NCBI GenBank assembly: GCA_021735445.1 | Contig: JAIPHA010000009.1 | Coordinates: 5,001 to 54,679 of the forward strand | From: Candidatus Omnitrophota bacterium | Lineage (GTDB): Bacteria > Omnitrophota > Gorgyraeia > Duberdicusellales > 4484-171 | DNA length: 49,679 nucleotides | Direction of reading: 5' to 3' | Part shown: in pieces, positions 18,184-30,085 of the stretch | Position numbering within the stretch: the stretch's first letter is position 1 | How the letters are laid out: the number at the start of each line of letters is the position of its first letter | The notes under the pieces: generated by a model | What the model was told of the DNA's origin: nothing | The model's database searches: none | Seen by the model: only the letters and a program-made list of their open reading frames with translations | Made by a program: the position numbers and the translations under genes

Positions 18184-19050
18184 ATGATTACAAATAAAAC
18201 TAAGCAAATTATCCAAATCGCTTTGTCAGAAGATAAGGTGAGCCGGGATAAGACTACAAATTTGGTTATGCCGGCTAAAGAAAAAGGTAAAGCCGCAATT
18301 ATTGCCAAACAAAAAGGTATTCTCTGCGGGGCAGAGGTGGTAAGGTTTATCTTTAAAAAAATAGATAAAGAAGCCAGAATAAAATTTTTTGCTAAAGATG
18401 CTGACTCGGTCGGCAAAAATCAAAGAGTAGCTGTTATTTCAGGCAACTTACAAACCATATTAAAAGCCGAAAGGGTTGCTTTAAACTTTTTATCTTTACT
18501 CTCCGGGGTCGCTACTGCGACTCGTCTGCTTATCAATAAGGTAAAGAAAACAAAAGTGGTTATAAAAGATACACGTAAAACCACCCCCGGTTTACGCGAG
18601 TTAGAAAAGTATGCTGTTTCAATTGGCGGGGGCAAGAACCATCGTTGTAACTTAGCCGAAGGTATTATCGTAAAAGATAACCACCTAAAAGCGGCTGCAA
18701 TAGTTAGTAAAAAAAATGAGGTTAATCATAAGCGGCTGGAATCAGCTATGAAGAACCTAAGGAAGAAGACAAAATTTCCTATTGAGATTGAGGTTGAAAA
18801 TTTCAAGGAGTTTCTTGAGGTCGCCAGGCATCATCCGGATATAATAATGCTTGATAATTTTTCTAAAAATAATTTAATTAAAGCTGTCAACCACCGTAAT
18901 CAATATTTCCCTAAAATAGAGATTGAAGCATCCGGAGGCATAAGCTTAGAAAATATTGAAAGGGTTGCTTCAACCGGTGTTGATTCTATTTCGATTGGCT
19001 CAATTACCCATTCTCCCAATGCGCTTGATTTTTCTCTAGAGATTGATTAA
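18184..19050 (+). CDS. nadC: Nicotinate-nucleotide pyrophosphorylase (carboxylating)
   Basis: DTRKTTPGLRELEKYAVSIGGGKNHR; IEVEVENFKEF; ASGGISLENIERVASTGVDSISIGSITHS. Confidence 0.94.
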   Translation: MITNKTKQIIQIALSEDKVSRDKTTNLVMPAKEKGKAAIIAKQKGILCGAEVVRFIFKKIDKEARIKFFAKDADSVGKNQRVAVISGNLQTILKAERVALNFLSLLSGVATATRLLINKVKKTKVVIKDTRKTTPGLRELEKYAVSIGGGKNHRCNLAEGIIVKDNHLKAAAIVSKKNEVNHKRLESAMKNLRKKTKFPIEIEVENFKEFLEVARHHPDIIMLDNFSKNNLIKAVNHRNQYFPKIEIEASGGISLENIERVASTGVDSISIGSITHSPNALDFSLEID

Positions 19051-19062
19051 ATCCAGTCCAAG

Positions 19063-21039
19063 ATGCATAATTTTAAACTAAAGAGTAAATTTCAGCCTAC
19101 CGGAGACCAGCCGGAGGCAATCAAAAAACTCACCGAAAGGATAAAAAATAATAAGTCGTATTCTACTCTTTTGGGGGTGACGGGATCGGGTAAGACTTTT
19201 ACCTTAGCGGCTACTATCGAAAAAATCAACCGGCCGGTACTTTTAATTTCCCATAATAAAACCCTGGCTAGCCAGCTTTATGCAGAGTTTAAGGATTTTT
19301 TTCCGCAAAATTCGGTAGAATATTTTGTTAGTTATTATGATTATTATCAGCCGGAAAGCTATATCCCCCAAACCGATACTTATATCGAAAAAGATGCTTC
19401 TATTAATGACCGGCTTGACCGGTTAAGGCTTTCGTCTACCAGCTCTTTGCTTACCAGAAGAGATGTAATCGTTGTCGCTTCAGTTTCTTGCATTTACAAT
19501 CTCGGTTCACCCCAGGAATATCGTGACTTTGCTTTTTATATAAAGATCGGGAATTCTATCTCTCAAGACAGGCTTTCACATAAATTAGTCGATTTACAAT
19601 ACCAGCGGAATGATTATGATTTTTCCCGGGGCACTTTTCGCGTAAAAGGAGACGTTGTCGATATATACCCTGCTTATAGCCAAAGAGCTAACCGGATTGA
19701 GTTTTTCGGCGATGAAATCGAAAAAGTTTATGAGTTTGATCCGGTAAGCGGAAAAAAAATAACTGAATTAGATGAAGTCGCTATTTATCCGGCCAAACAC
19801 TTCCTAATCGGAAAAGATAAAGTAGATGCCGGGATAAAAAGCATTAAAGCAGAGTTGGGCCGACATCTTGAATTCCTTAAAAAGAAAGACAAGCTTCTTG
19901 AAGCTCAGCGCTTGCGTCAGAGGACAATGTTTGATTTAGAAATGTTAGCCGAATGCGGTTGGTGCCACGGAATCGAAAACTATTCCCGCCATTTAAGCGG
20001 CAGGCCGGAAAGGTCCAGGCCGGATTGCCTAATTGATTATTTCCCCAAAGATTTTATTACGATTATCGACGAAAGCCATGTAACCATTCCTCAAATAAAA
20101 GGGATGTACCTCGGGGATAAATCCCGGAAAGAGACTCTTATCGACTATGGGTTCCGGCTTCCCTCTTGCCTTGATAACCGCCCGCTTCGTTATCAAGAGT
20201 TTGAAGATATCACCCCTCAGACTGTTTTTGTTTCCGCAACGCCTTCTAACTATGAGATTGAATTGTCAGAGGGGGAATTAATCCAACAAATTATCCGTCC
20301 GACCGGACTGCCTGATCCTAAAATTGAAGTAAGGACAACTAAAAATCAAATTGATGACTTAATCGCGCATATAAAGAAAAAAACAAGAGCCGGGGAGCGC
20401 ACCCTGGTTACTACATTAACTAAACGAATGGCTGAGGAGCTTACTGAATACCTAAAAGAGGAGTCTTTGTCAGTTGCCTATATTCATTCTGAGGTTGATA
20501 CCTTAGAAAGGACAAAAATATTAAGGCAGCTACGCTTAAAAGAATTCGATAGCTTGATTGGGGTAAATTTATTAAGAGAAGGGCTGGACTTGCCGGAAGT
20601 TTCTTCGGTGGTGATTCTGGATGCCGACAAGGAAGGATTTTTGCGTTCAGCTACATCTTTGATCCAGGTTGCCGGAAGATGTGCTCGCAATATTAATGGT
20701 GAAGTTATTATGTACGCGGACACAATCACAAAGTCGATGCATAAGGCAATCAGTGAAAGCGAAAGAAGGCGCGCGATTCAAATAGAGCATAACAAGAAAC
20801 ACAACATAACCCCTCAATCCATTAAATCAGCAGTAAAAGAAGGTATAGAAACTTATTTAAAGGAAGAGGAAAAGATATATCAGCAACTCGGTTTAGATAA
20901 CCAAGAAGCAGATTTACATCAAATTATAGCTCAATTAGAAAAAGAAATGTATATTGCGGCAAAGAACCTTCACTTTGAAAAAGCAGCCCAGCTACGCGAT
21001 AAAATAAAAAATCTAAAAAAGGCTATTAAGGAAAAATAG
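19063..21039 (+). CDS. uvrB: UvrABC system protein B
   Basis: FQPTGDQPEAIKKL; LLGVTGSGKTFT; YYDYYQPESYIPQTDTYIEKD; C-terminal UVR domain. Confidence 0.97.
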   Translation: MHNFKLKSKFQPTGDQPEAIKKLTERIKNNKSYSTLLGVTGSGKTFTLAATIEKINRPVLLISHNKTLASQLYAEFKDFFPQNSVEYFVSYYDYYQPESYIPQTDTYIEKDASINDRLDRLRLSSTSSLLTRRDVIVVASVSCIYNLGSPQEYRDFAFYIKIGNSISQDRLSHKLVDLQYQRNDYDFSRGTFRVKGDVVDIYPAYSQRANRIEFFGDEIEKVYEFDPVSGKKITELDEVAIYPAKHFLIGKDKVDAGIKSIKAELGRHLEFLKKKDKLLEAQRLRQRTMFDLEMLAECGWCHGIENYSRHLSGRPERSRPDCLIDYFPKDFITIIDESHVTIPQIKGMYLGDKSRKETLIDYGFRLPSCLDNRPLRYQEFEDITPQTVFVSATPSNYEIELSEGELIQQIIRPTGLPDPKIEVRTTKNQIDDLIAHIKKKTRAGERTLVTTLTKRMAEELTEYLKEESLSVAYIHSEVDTLERTKILRQLRLKEFDSLIGVNLLREGLDLPEVSSVVILDADKEGFLRSATSLIQVAGRCARNINGEVIMYADTITKSMHKAISESERRRAIQIEHNKKHNITPQSIKSAVKEGIETYLKEEEKIYQQLGLDNQEADLHQIIAQLEKEMYIAAKNLHFEKAAQLRDKIKNLKKAIKEK

Positions 21040-21046
21040 GATAATT

Positions 21047-21781
21047 ATGATTGGAATAGATATCGGTAACACCGCTATAAAATTCGGTATATTTAATAAA
21101 GATAAACTAACAAAAGTCTATCTTTTAGACAAAAAAGAAGCAAGTGTAAAATCAATAAAGCGTTTTTTGTCAAAAATTGATAAAAGGCATCCAATTCTTA
21201 TTTGCTCGGTGGTACCGGAAATTAACCATTTGTTTCTTAAACTAAAGAGAGATGTTTTTGTAGCCGGAAAAGACATAGAGATACCAATAAAGTGTTTTTA
21301 TGATAAAAATAAAGTCGGGCCTGACCGTCTATTAGCAGCTTATGCTGCAAAAAAAATAGAGGGCTCGGTAAGGTTAATTCTTGATTTTGGAACTGCAATA
21401 ACATTGGATTTTTTGTCGAAAAAAGGAGATTACCAGGGCGGAATTATTCTACCCGGAATAAATTCAACCCTTACAACATTTAAGAGGTGCGCGCTTCTTC
21501 CTGATTGTATAAAAATTAAAGCAACGAGAAAGATAATTCCCCAAAATACCTCTGAAAGCATAAATAAAGGCCTCCAAGATGGTTTTAGTATAATGATTAA
21601 CGGATTAATTGCTAAATACCGGCAAAAATTAAAGCTTTCGCAATCCGATAAAATATTGATAACCGGTGGTGATTTTTCTTTGCTGAAATCACGTTTTGAG
21701 TTTAATTTTCACTACAAAAAACACTTAGTTTTACAAGGTTTATTTTATTTGTATCAAGATTTTTTCGCTGATGATTTATAA
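21047..21781 (+). CDS. coaX: Type III pantothenate kinase
   Basis: GIDIGNTAIKFG; VGPDRLLAAYAA; LDFGTAITLD; GGIILPGI. Confidence 0.92.
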   Translation: MIGIDIGNTAIKFGIFNKDKLTKVYLLDKKEASVKSIKRFLSKIDKRHPILICSVVPEINHLFLKLKRDVFVAGKDIEIPIKCFYDKNKVGPDRLLAAYAAKKIEGSVRLILDFGTAITLDFLSKKGDYQGGIILPGINSTLTTFKRCALLPDCIKIKATRKIIPQNTSESINKGLQDGFSIMINGLIAKYRQKLKLSQSDKILITGGDFSLLKSRFEFNFHYKKHLVLQGLFYLYQDFFADDL

Positions 21782-21831
21782 CTTATTGCCAACCAAATAT
21801 TTATAAAATATAAAAAAATTTTAGAAAAGAC

Positions 21832-21859
21832 TTGACAACTGGCTACAAATTAGTAAAAT
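21832..21859 (+). promoter_or_regulatory. Sigma70 promoter of groESL
   Basis: TTGACA (21832-21837) - N16 - TAAAAT (21854-21859), just upstream of the CIRCE element. Confidence 0.8.
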
Positions 21860-21861
21860 AA

Positions 21862-21888
21862 TTAGCACTCTTGCCTGGAGATTGCTAA
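21862..21888 (+). promoter_or_regulatory. CIRCE operator (HrcA binding site)
   Basis: TTAGCACTC-N9-GATTGCTAA; one mismatch to TTAGCACTC-N9-GAGTGCTAA; upstream of groES. Confidence 0.9.
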
Positions 21889-21932
21889 TTTAAGTGATTT
21901 ATAATTTTAAACCGTATTAAAGGAGGTGTGAT

Positions 21933-22220
21933 ATGAAGGTTAAACCTTTAGGCGACAGAATCTTGATTAAGCCAGTAGAAGCAGAGGAGAAAACTTCTGG
22001 AGGCATTGTGATTCCTGATACTGCGCGAGAGAAACCACAACAAGCCGAAGTAGCAGCTGTAGGTGACGGCAAAAAGAAGGCAGACGGTTCAGTTATCCCT
22101 TTATCGATTAAGGAAGGGGATCGTGTTCTTTATGGAAAATATTCTGGTACCGAGATTACAATTGAAGGCCAGGATTATTTGATTGTAAAGGAAGAAGACA
22201 TTCTTGGAATTGTAACATAA
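21933..22220 (+). CDS. groES: Co-chaperonin GroES
   Basis: [36 protein letters not shown]; full-length 95 aa. Confidence 0.98.
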   Translation: MKVKPLGDRILIKPVEAEEKTSGGIVIPDTAREKPQQAEVAAVGDGKKKADGSVIPLSIKEGDRVLYGKYSGTEITIEGQDYLIVKEEDILGIVT

Positions 22221-22233
22221 GCTAAGGAGGTAA

Positions 22234-23886
<1,653 letters not shown>

Positions 23887-23906
23887 ACCCAGATTAGTAA
23901 GTTATT

Positions 23907-23943
23907 AAAAAGGGTGGTCCTTAGGGGCTGCCCTTTTTTTTTT
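23907..23943 (+). terminator. Rho-independent terminator after groEL
   Basis: AAAAGGGTGGTCC-TTAG-GGGCTGCCC followed by a 10-T tract. Confidence 0.85.
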
Positions 23944-24009
23944 GAAAAAATTTCCTTTTTTAATTTTAATTTTATTGGTTTGTGTTATAATTCTATAAAT
24001 AAAAATCTT

Positions 24010-25350
24010 ATGAAAAAAAATAATAATTTTTTACTCACCAGTGTTGCCGCTAACAATCTTCAGATTGGATTATTCCGCTATTCCATAAAGCCTGAGAAAA
24101 AGTTTCTTTCCTTCAACAAAACTTTTTTAGATTTAACCGGACATAGCCAGATTACTCTTTTAGGCAAAGATTTCGATATTTTATTTTCTTCTCAGTCCGA
24201 TAAAAATATTTTTTTCAAGCTTCTTAACCGGGGTGGGCCGGTAAGGCTATTCCACACGAAGCCAAAAAATAAAAATAATTGGTTGGCAATATCGGCTGCG
24301 ATTATTTATAGTGAAAATAATCAAAAAATCATCGAAGGTGTCATCCAGGATATATCCCATCAGAAAAAGATGCATGATCATATTTTTATCGAAAAGCATT
24401 TTCTCGAAAATCTCCTCGATAATCTTCCTGATGCAGTTTATTTTAAAGATATAGAAAGCCGGATTATAAAAGCGAACCGGTTTTATATCCAGGGAACAGG
24501 CCTTTCTAAAGAAGAGATAATGGGTAAAACAGATTTTGATTTCTTTTCTATTGAGCAAGCCCAGGAGATGTTTAACGATGATCAGCAAGTAATAAATGAA
24601 GGCAAGCCGCTTGTCGGAAAAATTGAAAGAACGGTTTTGTCAAATGGCCAGAAAAACCAGGTTATAACCACAAAGATACCGATGCGTGATAAACAAGGTA
24701 AGATTATCGGAACTATGGGGATAACCAGAGATATGACTGCTCATGCAAATTTAGAGGAAGAAAAATTTTCAATGATGATTAACACTTTAGAAGTATTGGG
24801 AAAAGCGTTGGAACTAAGAGACCCTTATACTTTTAATCATACTCGTTTTGTCTCAAAAATAGCCCAAAACATCGCTTCAGAGTTAAAGTGGGATGCTCAT
24901 AAGCTTTTAGGGATAAAACTGGCCGGAGAGCTTCATGATTTGGGAAAAATTGCTATCCCTATTGATATATTAAACCGGCCCGGAAAGCTTTCTGATCTTG
25001 AATATAATTTAATTAAAGAGCATTCCCAAAGCTGCTATGAGTTAATGAAAGATTTTGCGTTTCCTTTTCCTTTGGCCCAAGCTGTCTATCAGCACCACGA
25101 AAGAATAGATGGCACTGGCTATCCGCAAGGCTTAAAGAAAAAAGAAATTATAACCGAAGCTAAAGTTTTAGCGGTAAGCGATGTCTTAGAGGCTATGACT
25201 AGCCATCGTCCTTATCGAGAGGCTTTGGGAATTGGAGTTGCAAAGGAGGAGTTAAAAAAAGGAAAAGGCTCTAAGTATGATTCTGAAATTGTTGATATCG
25301 CAATAAAATTAATTGAAAAAAACAACAATAAGATTTTTTGGAAAAATTAA
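24010..25350 (+). CDS. PAS-domain and HD-GYP (putative c-di-GMP phosphodiesterase) protein
   Basis: ORF track starts 23914 inside the terminator; ATG 24010 likely. LAGELHDLGKIAIP, HHERIDGTGYPQGL, PAS region ending IIGTMGITRDMT. Confidence 0.88.
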   Translation: MKKNNNFLLTSVAANNLQIGLFRYSIKPEKKFLSFNKTFLDLTGHSQITLLGKDFDILFSSQSDKNIFFKLLNRGGPVRLFHTKPKNKNNWLAISAAIIYSENNQKIIEGVIQDISHQKKMHDHIFIEKHFLENLLDNLPDAVYFKDIESRIIKANRFYIQGTGLSKEEIMGKTDFDFFSIEQAQEMFNDDQQVINEGKPLVGKIERTVLSNGQKNQVITTKIPMRDKQGKIIGTMGITRDMTAHANLEEEKFSMMINTLEVLGKALELRDPYTFNHTRFVSKIAQNIASELKWDAHKLLGIKLAGELHDLGKIAIPIDILNRPGKLSDLEYNLIKEHSQSCYELMKDFAFPFPLAQAVYQHHERIDGTGYPQGLKKKEIITEAKVLAVSDVLEAMTSHRPYREALGIGVAKEELKKGKGSKYDSEIVDIAIKLIEKNNNKIFWKN

Positions 25351-25361
25351 CAAATTTTAAC

Positions 25362-25390
25362 TTGCGTTTTTTTTAAATCCGTGATATAAA
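25362..25390 (+). promoter_or_regulatory. Promoter-like sequence for the PFOR operon
   Basis: TTGCGT - N17 - TATAAA. Confidence 0.5.
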
Positions 25391-25446
25391 CTTTCCTTAC
25401 GTCGCACGAATATAAATAAAATACTAATTAAATAGAATAAAATCAA

Positions 25447-25983
25447 ATGAAAGAAATAAAAATATTTGCACGAGCCGGCCAGGGAGCGATTACTACAGCT
25501 GCGATATTAGGCGAGGCTCTTTTTTATGAAAATAAATTTTCCTATGCGTTCCCGCATTTTGGTGCAGCCCGTATGGGCGCTCCGATGAATGCTTTTTTGC
25601 GCTTTGATCAAAACCCGATAAGGCTGCGTTCTCAAATTTATAATCCTGACTATATAATAGTAATCGATCCTACCTTGATTGAGGCTGAGCAATGTTTCGA
25701 TAACCTAAAGGACAATGGCAAAGCTGTTGTGGCAGTAAGAGAAAATACAAACATTAATCATAAACAAAATATAGCCATATCAAGCTTGCCGGCTGAAAAA
25801 ATCGCAATGGATATTATTGGCAGGCCTTTTGCTAACACTGTTCTTTTAGGTGCATTTTCGAAAGCAACCGGAGAAGTTAAGCTTGATTCTATTTTAAAGT
25901 CAGTAGAGGTGCGGTTTAAGAGTAAACCGGCAATTTTAGATAAAAATATTGAAGCTGTAAAAAAAGGATACGAAAGTGTTTAG
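25447..25983 (+). CDS. porG: 2-oxoacid (pyruvate):ferredoxin oxidoreductase gamma subunit
   Basis: IFARAGQGAITTAAILGEA; FPHFGAARMGAPMNAFLR. Confidence 0.9.
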   Translation: MKEIKIFARAGQGAITTAAILGEALFYENKFSYAFPHFGAARMGAPMNAFLRFDQNPIRLRSQIYNPDYIIVIDPTLIEAEQCFDNLKDNGKAVVAVRENTNINHKQNIAISSLPAEKIAMDIIGRPFANTVLLGAFSKATGEVKLDSILKSVEVRFKSKPAILDKNIEAVKKGYESV

Positions 25984-26254
25984 TATATTAGCTGCAAAAC
26001 CCAAGTCGTCAGAGAGGAACAAAACCGGTTCTTGGCGTTCGACAAAAATGCCTCGTCTTTTAAAAAAAGAATGCATTAATTGCGGCCTTTGCGCTTATAT
26101 CTGTCCCGAAGGCTGCATTGAAGGCAAAGATAAAAATCAATATTCTGTTGATCTTGATTATTGTAAGGGTTGTGGGCTTTGCGCCTATATTTGCCCAAAA
26201 AATGATGTAAAGATGGTTGAGAATCAACCACAAGGGGAGAGCAAGGAAAAATGA
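25976..26254 (+). CDS. porD: Pyruvate:ferredoxin oxidoreductase delta subunit (2x[4Fe-4S])
   Basis: CINCGLCAYICPEGCI...CKGCGLCAYICPKNDV; between gamma and alpha subunits. Confidence 0.9.
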   Translation: MFSILAAKPKSSERNKTGSWRSTKMPRLLKKECINCGLCAYICPEGCIEGKDKNQYSVDLDYCKGCGLCAYICPKNDVKMVENQPQGESKEK

Positions 26255-27426
26255 AGCAATTCCTAGAAGGATCATTTGCAATGGCGCAAGCGGCAAAATT
26301 ATGCCGCCCCGGTGTTATAGCCGCCTATCCCATTACTCCCCAAACTCATATCGTTGAAAACTTATCCCAATTTATTGCTGATGGAGAGCTAGATGCTAAA
26401 TCAGTCAATGTTGAAAGTGAACATTCGGCTGCATCCTGTGTTTTAGGTTCTCAGGCTGCCGGGGTGAGAAGTTTTACTTGTTCCAGCTCACAGGGTTTAA
26501 TTTTAATGTCTGAGGTCTTATTTTGTATTGCCGGAATGCGGTTGCCAGTAATGCTGGTTTGTGCCAACCGGGCACTTTCAGCGCCGATAAATATCTGGAA
26601 TGATCAGCAAGATTCAATTGCTGTTCGCGATGCCGGCTGGATACAGCTTTATGCCGAAAACAATCAAGAAGCAGTGGATTTAATCATTGCCAGCCATAAG
26701 ATAGCCGAAGACCCGAAAGTAATGCTTCCGGCGATGGTTTGTGTAGACGGCTTTATTTTAACTCATGGAATGGAAGTGGTGGATATTCCGGAACAAAAAG
26801 ATGTAGATGAATTCCTTCCCCCTTATAACCCACCCTATAAGCTTGACCCGAAAAATCCGATGAGTTTTGGTTTGCTGGGTACCCCGGATGTCTACCTGGA
26901 AACTCGCTACGCGATCCAAAAAACTCTTGGCGATGTGCTGAAAATGATCCCAACAGTAGGTAAAGAATACCAAGATAAGTTTGGCAGAGATAGCCTAAGG
27001 TTAATTGAAGAATATAAAACAGATGATGCTGAAACAATTTTGATTGCGATGGGTTCAGTTTGCGGAACGATCAAAGACGTAGTAGATAGCCAGAGGAAAC
27101 AGGGCAAAAAGGTAGGATTATTAAAAATTGTCAGTTACCGCCCTTTTCCCAAACAGGCAATCAAAAAAGCGTTGGATTCGGCAAAAAATATTGGAGTTAT
27201 CGATAAAGACATCTCTTTAGGCTCAGACGGAGCTTTATACTCGGAAGTAAAATCAGTAATTTCTTCGGATAAAAAGATTAGTGGTTTTATTGCTGGCTTA
27301 GGAGGAAGAGATATTAAAGCAAAAACTGTCGAAGAAATCATAAATTTAAGCGAAAAGGAAGAAAATAGCTGTAGATTTATCGACTTAAATAAGAACATAC
27401 TCTGGGAAGAGTTTAAAACTATTTAA
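26251..27426 (+). CDS. porA: Pyruvate:ferredoxin oxidoreductase alpha subunit
   Basis: AAYPITPQTHIVENLSQF; VNVESEHSAASCVLGSQAAGVRSFTCSSSQGL. Confidence 0.93.
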   Translation: MKQFLEGSFAMAQAAKLCRPGVIAAYPITPQTHIVENLSQFIADGELDAKSVNVESEHSAASCVLGSQAAGVRSFTCSSSQGLILMSEVLFCIAGMRLPVMLVCANRALSAPINIWNDQQDSIAVRDAGWIQLYAENNQEAVDLIIASHKIAEDPKVMLPAMVCVDGFILTHGMEVVDIPEQKDVDEFLPPYNPPYKLDPKNPMSFGLLGTPDVYLETRYAIQKTLGDVLKMIPTVGKEYQDKFGRDSLRLIEEYKTDDAETILIAMGSVCGTIKDVVDSQRKQGKKVGLLKIVSYRPFPKQAIKKALDSAKNIGVIDKDISLGSDGALYSEVKSVISSDKKISGFIAGLGGRDIKAKTVEEIINLSEKEENSCRFIDLNKNILWEEFKTI

Positions 27427-27430
27427 TATT

Positions 27431-28315
27431 ATGAAAAAAGAGCATTTCCAAGAAAATTGTTATGTTTCCGGCCATACCGCTTGTGCAGGTTGTGGCCAAT
27501 CGATGGCAGTAAGGATTGTAATGAATACTGCCGGGAAAGACACTATCGCCTCAAACGCTACCGGCTGTTTGGAGGTGTTTTCCAGCAAAGCTCCTGAATC
27601 TGCCTTTGGCGTACCCTGGATTCATTCTTTATTTGAAAATTCTGCCGCAGTAGCTAGCGGCGTAGAGACTGCTTTAGTCCATCAGGGCAAAAAAGAAGGA
27701 ATTAACGTTATCGCTCAAGCTGGCGACGGCGGAACCGCCGATATTGGCCTTCAGGCCCTCTCTGGGATGCTGGAACGCGGCCACGATGTATTATTTGTCT
27801 GTTACGATAATGAGGCTTACATGAATACCGGAATTCAACGCAGTGGATCAACTCCTTTTAGCGCAAGCACCACTACTTCGCCTTCCGGAAAGCATTCTAC
27901 CGGAAATCCACGCCCGAAAAAACCGATGGTAGAAATTTGCGCTGCACACCATATTCCTTATTCTGCCACTAGTTCGATAGCCAATCCCAAAGATATTGAA
28001 ATTAAAGTAAAAAAAGCTTTAAAGATTAAAGGGCCAAAATATTTACAAATTCATGTCCCTTGCCCTTTAGGCTGGAGATCAGACCCTTCACAATCAATTG
28101 ATGTCGCCAAAAAAGCAGTGGAAACTGGCCTTTATCCGATAGTTGAGTATGAATACGGTAAATTAACCAAATCTCGCAAAATAAGCTCACCTAAACCGGT
28201 ATCTGAGTATTTAAAATTGCAAGGCCGCTTTAGGCACCTTTTAAAAGACGCTAAAGCCTTAGCCGAGGTGCAACAAGTTGCCGATAAGAATATCGAATAT
28301 TACGGTCTTAAATAA
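27431..28315 (+). CDS. porB: Pyruvate:ferredoxin oxidoreductase beta subunit (TPP-binding)
   Basis: HTACAGCGQSMAVRIV; AGDGGTADIGLQALSGMLERGHDVLFVCYDNEAYMNTGIQRSGSTP. Confidence 0.94.
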   Translation: MKKEHFQENCYVSGHTACAGCGQSMAVRIVMNTAGKDTIASNATGCLEVFSSKAPESAFGVPWIHSLFENSAAVASGVETALVHQGKKEGINVIAQAGDGGTADIGLQALSGMLERGHDVLFVCYDNEAYMNTGIQRSGSTPFSASTTTSPSGKHSTGNPRPKKPMVEICAAHHIPYSATSSIANPKDIEIKVKKALKIKGPKYLQIHVPCPLGWRSDPSQSIDVAKKAVETGLYPIVEYEYGKLTKSRKISSPKPVSEYLKLQGRFRHLLKDAKALAEVQQVADKNIEYYGLK

Positions 28316-28324
28316 ATTAAACTC

Positions 28325-28507
28325 ATGAAAATAACAATTGACGAAAATGCTTGCGTTGGCTGTGGTTTATGTGTAAACCTTTGCCCGGAAATATTTGCGC
28401 TTAAAGATAATAACATAGCTCAAGTAAAACCTGAAAATTCCTGCGATAAAAATCTTCACAAAATTGCTTCACAGTGTCCGGTTAATGCTATTTTAGTTAA
28501 CGATTAG
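28325..28507 (+). CDS. Ferredoxin (60 aa)
   Basis: DENACVGCGLCVNLCPEIF...CPVNAI. Confidence 0.88.
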   Translation: MKITIDENACVGCGLCVNLCPEIFALKDNNIAQVKPENSCDKNLHKIASQCPVNAILVND

Positions 28508-28509
28508 TT

Positions 28510-29919
28510 TTAACGGGGTAAATTTAAATTAAAAGATAATTCTTGGCGGAGTTTGCTTAGGTAGATTATTTTCTCACGCAGTTCTTTTCTCTCTCTTATT
28601 GACTGGCGGTATTCTTCTTTCTTTTTTTCAAAATTTTCTTGATCGAGATCAGTTTTTTTATCCAGTTTTACAATATAAACGCCATTTTTTCTAACTAGAG
28701 GGTTGGGGTAAACCTGGCCTTCTTTTAGTTCAAAAAAGACTAATTGGCTCAGATTGCGGCTTAAGCCAACCCCTTCAATATAGCCAGAATATTTAAAAAA
28801 ATCAGTTTGTTTAAACTGAATGTTTTTATCTTCTGAATATTTTTTTAGTTCTTTATTATTTGTTGCTTTGATTTCTTCTATTATGCTTTCTGCAAGTTTT
28901 TTTGTTTGGTTTTCTGCCTGATTCTTTATATAAGCTTCTTTAACTTCTTCTTGGATCTCAGAAAAAGGCGGGGTAAACTCATCTTTTTCATCTATTTTTT
29001 GAAAAACCAAAATTTTATCTTTCGCTGAAACAGGATTGCTCAACTGATTGTTTTCCAGCGAAAAGAGAAGCTGGTTGACCTGGGGCATAAAGCCGAGATT
29101 TTTAATTGGCTCGTTTTTCGCAAAAAAATCAGTTTCTTCTATAGTAACTTCTTCTAATTTTTCAAAGCTATCATTTTTTTCTAATTTTGCGATTATATCT
29201 TCGCTTTTTTTTGTATCTGGCTCCAGGCTGATATAGCGTGCTTTAACTTTTGGTTTTCGCCTGAAAAGATTTTTGTTTTCTTTGTAGAAGTCTTCAAGTG
29301 TCGAGAGAGGAATATTTTCATCTATCGCAGCTGATTCATAGGGGATAAGAAGGTAAGAAATTTTTGCTTCTTGTGTTTCGACTTTGTAAGCTTTTCGTAT
29401 TTCTTGTTCGGTAACTTCTACATCAATATTTTTATCCAATAGTCTATCTTTTTTAAGGATGTTGCGAATATATTCTTCGAAGTTTCGGGCTGTAAAATTT
29501 CGCCCCATCCGTCTTTGGATAGCTCTTATAAATTGTTGATACTTTTTTGGGTCAAACTTATCTTCGCTTGCAAAAAAAGGAATGCTTCGGATGTAACCAA
29601 CAACCTCTTGGTCGGGAATTGAAATTTTTTCTTTGTCGGCTTGGTAGGATAAAAGGTAAAAATCTCCTGCCAAAGCTGTTATATCTTCTTTTTCTAATTC
29701 TTGGTCTTTTTCTGCGTTCATCAACCAGTAGAGCTGTGCTGATTCAAGATAAGGAATAAATTCATCTCGTTTTATTGGTTTTTCCTCAATTTCGCCAATT
29801 ACGTTGGCATTGTTGCCGCGCATTGCAGAACTGCCCCAGAGAAGGAAGGCTGGGACAATGACAATCAACATGGCCCAGAGTATGCGCTTTTTGTGTTTGT
29901 TGGTTAGCTTAATAAACAT
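28510..29919 (-). CDS. SurA/PpiD-like peptidyl-prolyl isomerase-family protein
   Basis: N-terminal TM anchor KRILWAMLIVIVPAFLLW; SurA_N-like region; the only long minus-strand CDS in the window. Confidence 0.8.
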   Translation of the reverse strand: MFIKLTNKHKKRILWAMLIVIVPAFLLWGSSAMRGNNANVIGEIEEKPIKRDEFIPYLESAQLYWLMNAEKDQELEKEDITALAGDFYLLSYQADKEKISIPDQEVVGYIRSIPFFASEDKFDPKKYQQFIRAIQRRMGRNFTARNFEEYIRNILKKDRLLDKNIDVEVTEQEIRKAYKVETQEAKISYLLIPYESAAIDENIPLSTLEDFYKENKNLFRRKPKVKARYISLEPDTKKSEDIIAKLEKNDSFEKLEEVTIEETDFFAKNEPIKNLGFMPQVNQLLFSLENNQLSNPVSAKDKILVFQKIDEKDEFTPPFSEIQEEVKEAYIKNQAENQTKKLAESIIEEIKATNNKELKKYSEDKNIQFKQTDFFKYSGYIEGVGLSRNLSQLVFFELKEGQVYPNPLVRKNGVYIVKLDKKTDLDQENFEKKKEEYRQSIRERKELREKIIYLSKLRQELSFNLNLPR

Positions 29920-29993
29920 ATTGTTAATATATTAACTAGAATTTAAAAATCTTCAAGCTTTTTCTGTTACACTGATTACACAGATAAAATATT

Positions 29994-30052
29994 TGTCATT
30001 GTGAGGCGGCGAAGCAATCTTTATGCCATTCTGAGGCAAAGCCGAAGAATCT
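29994..30052. repeat. Two degenerate tandem copies of a GAGGC..GCGAAGAATCT-type element
   Basis: TGTCATTGTGAGGCGGCGAAGCAATCT and TGCCATTCTGAGGCAAAGCCGAAGAATCT. Confidence 0.7.
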
Positions 30053-30085
30053 CTATCTTATTCATTACAAAGCGCTGAAAAATGT

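Noticed and set aside
24247-24588. 113-aa minus-strand ORF in the PAS/HD-GYP gene
   Set aside because: Antisense shadow ORF without motif support.
25447-28507. Possible unusual oxidoreductase complex
   Set aside because: Gamma-delta-alpha-beta plus ferredoxin is a standard four-subunit PFOR/KFOR arrangement; substrate cannot be set from sequence alone.
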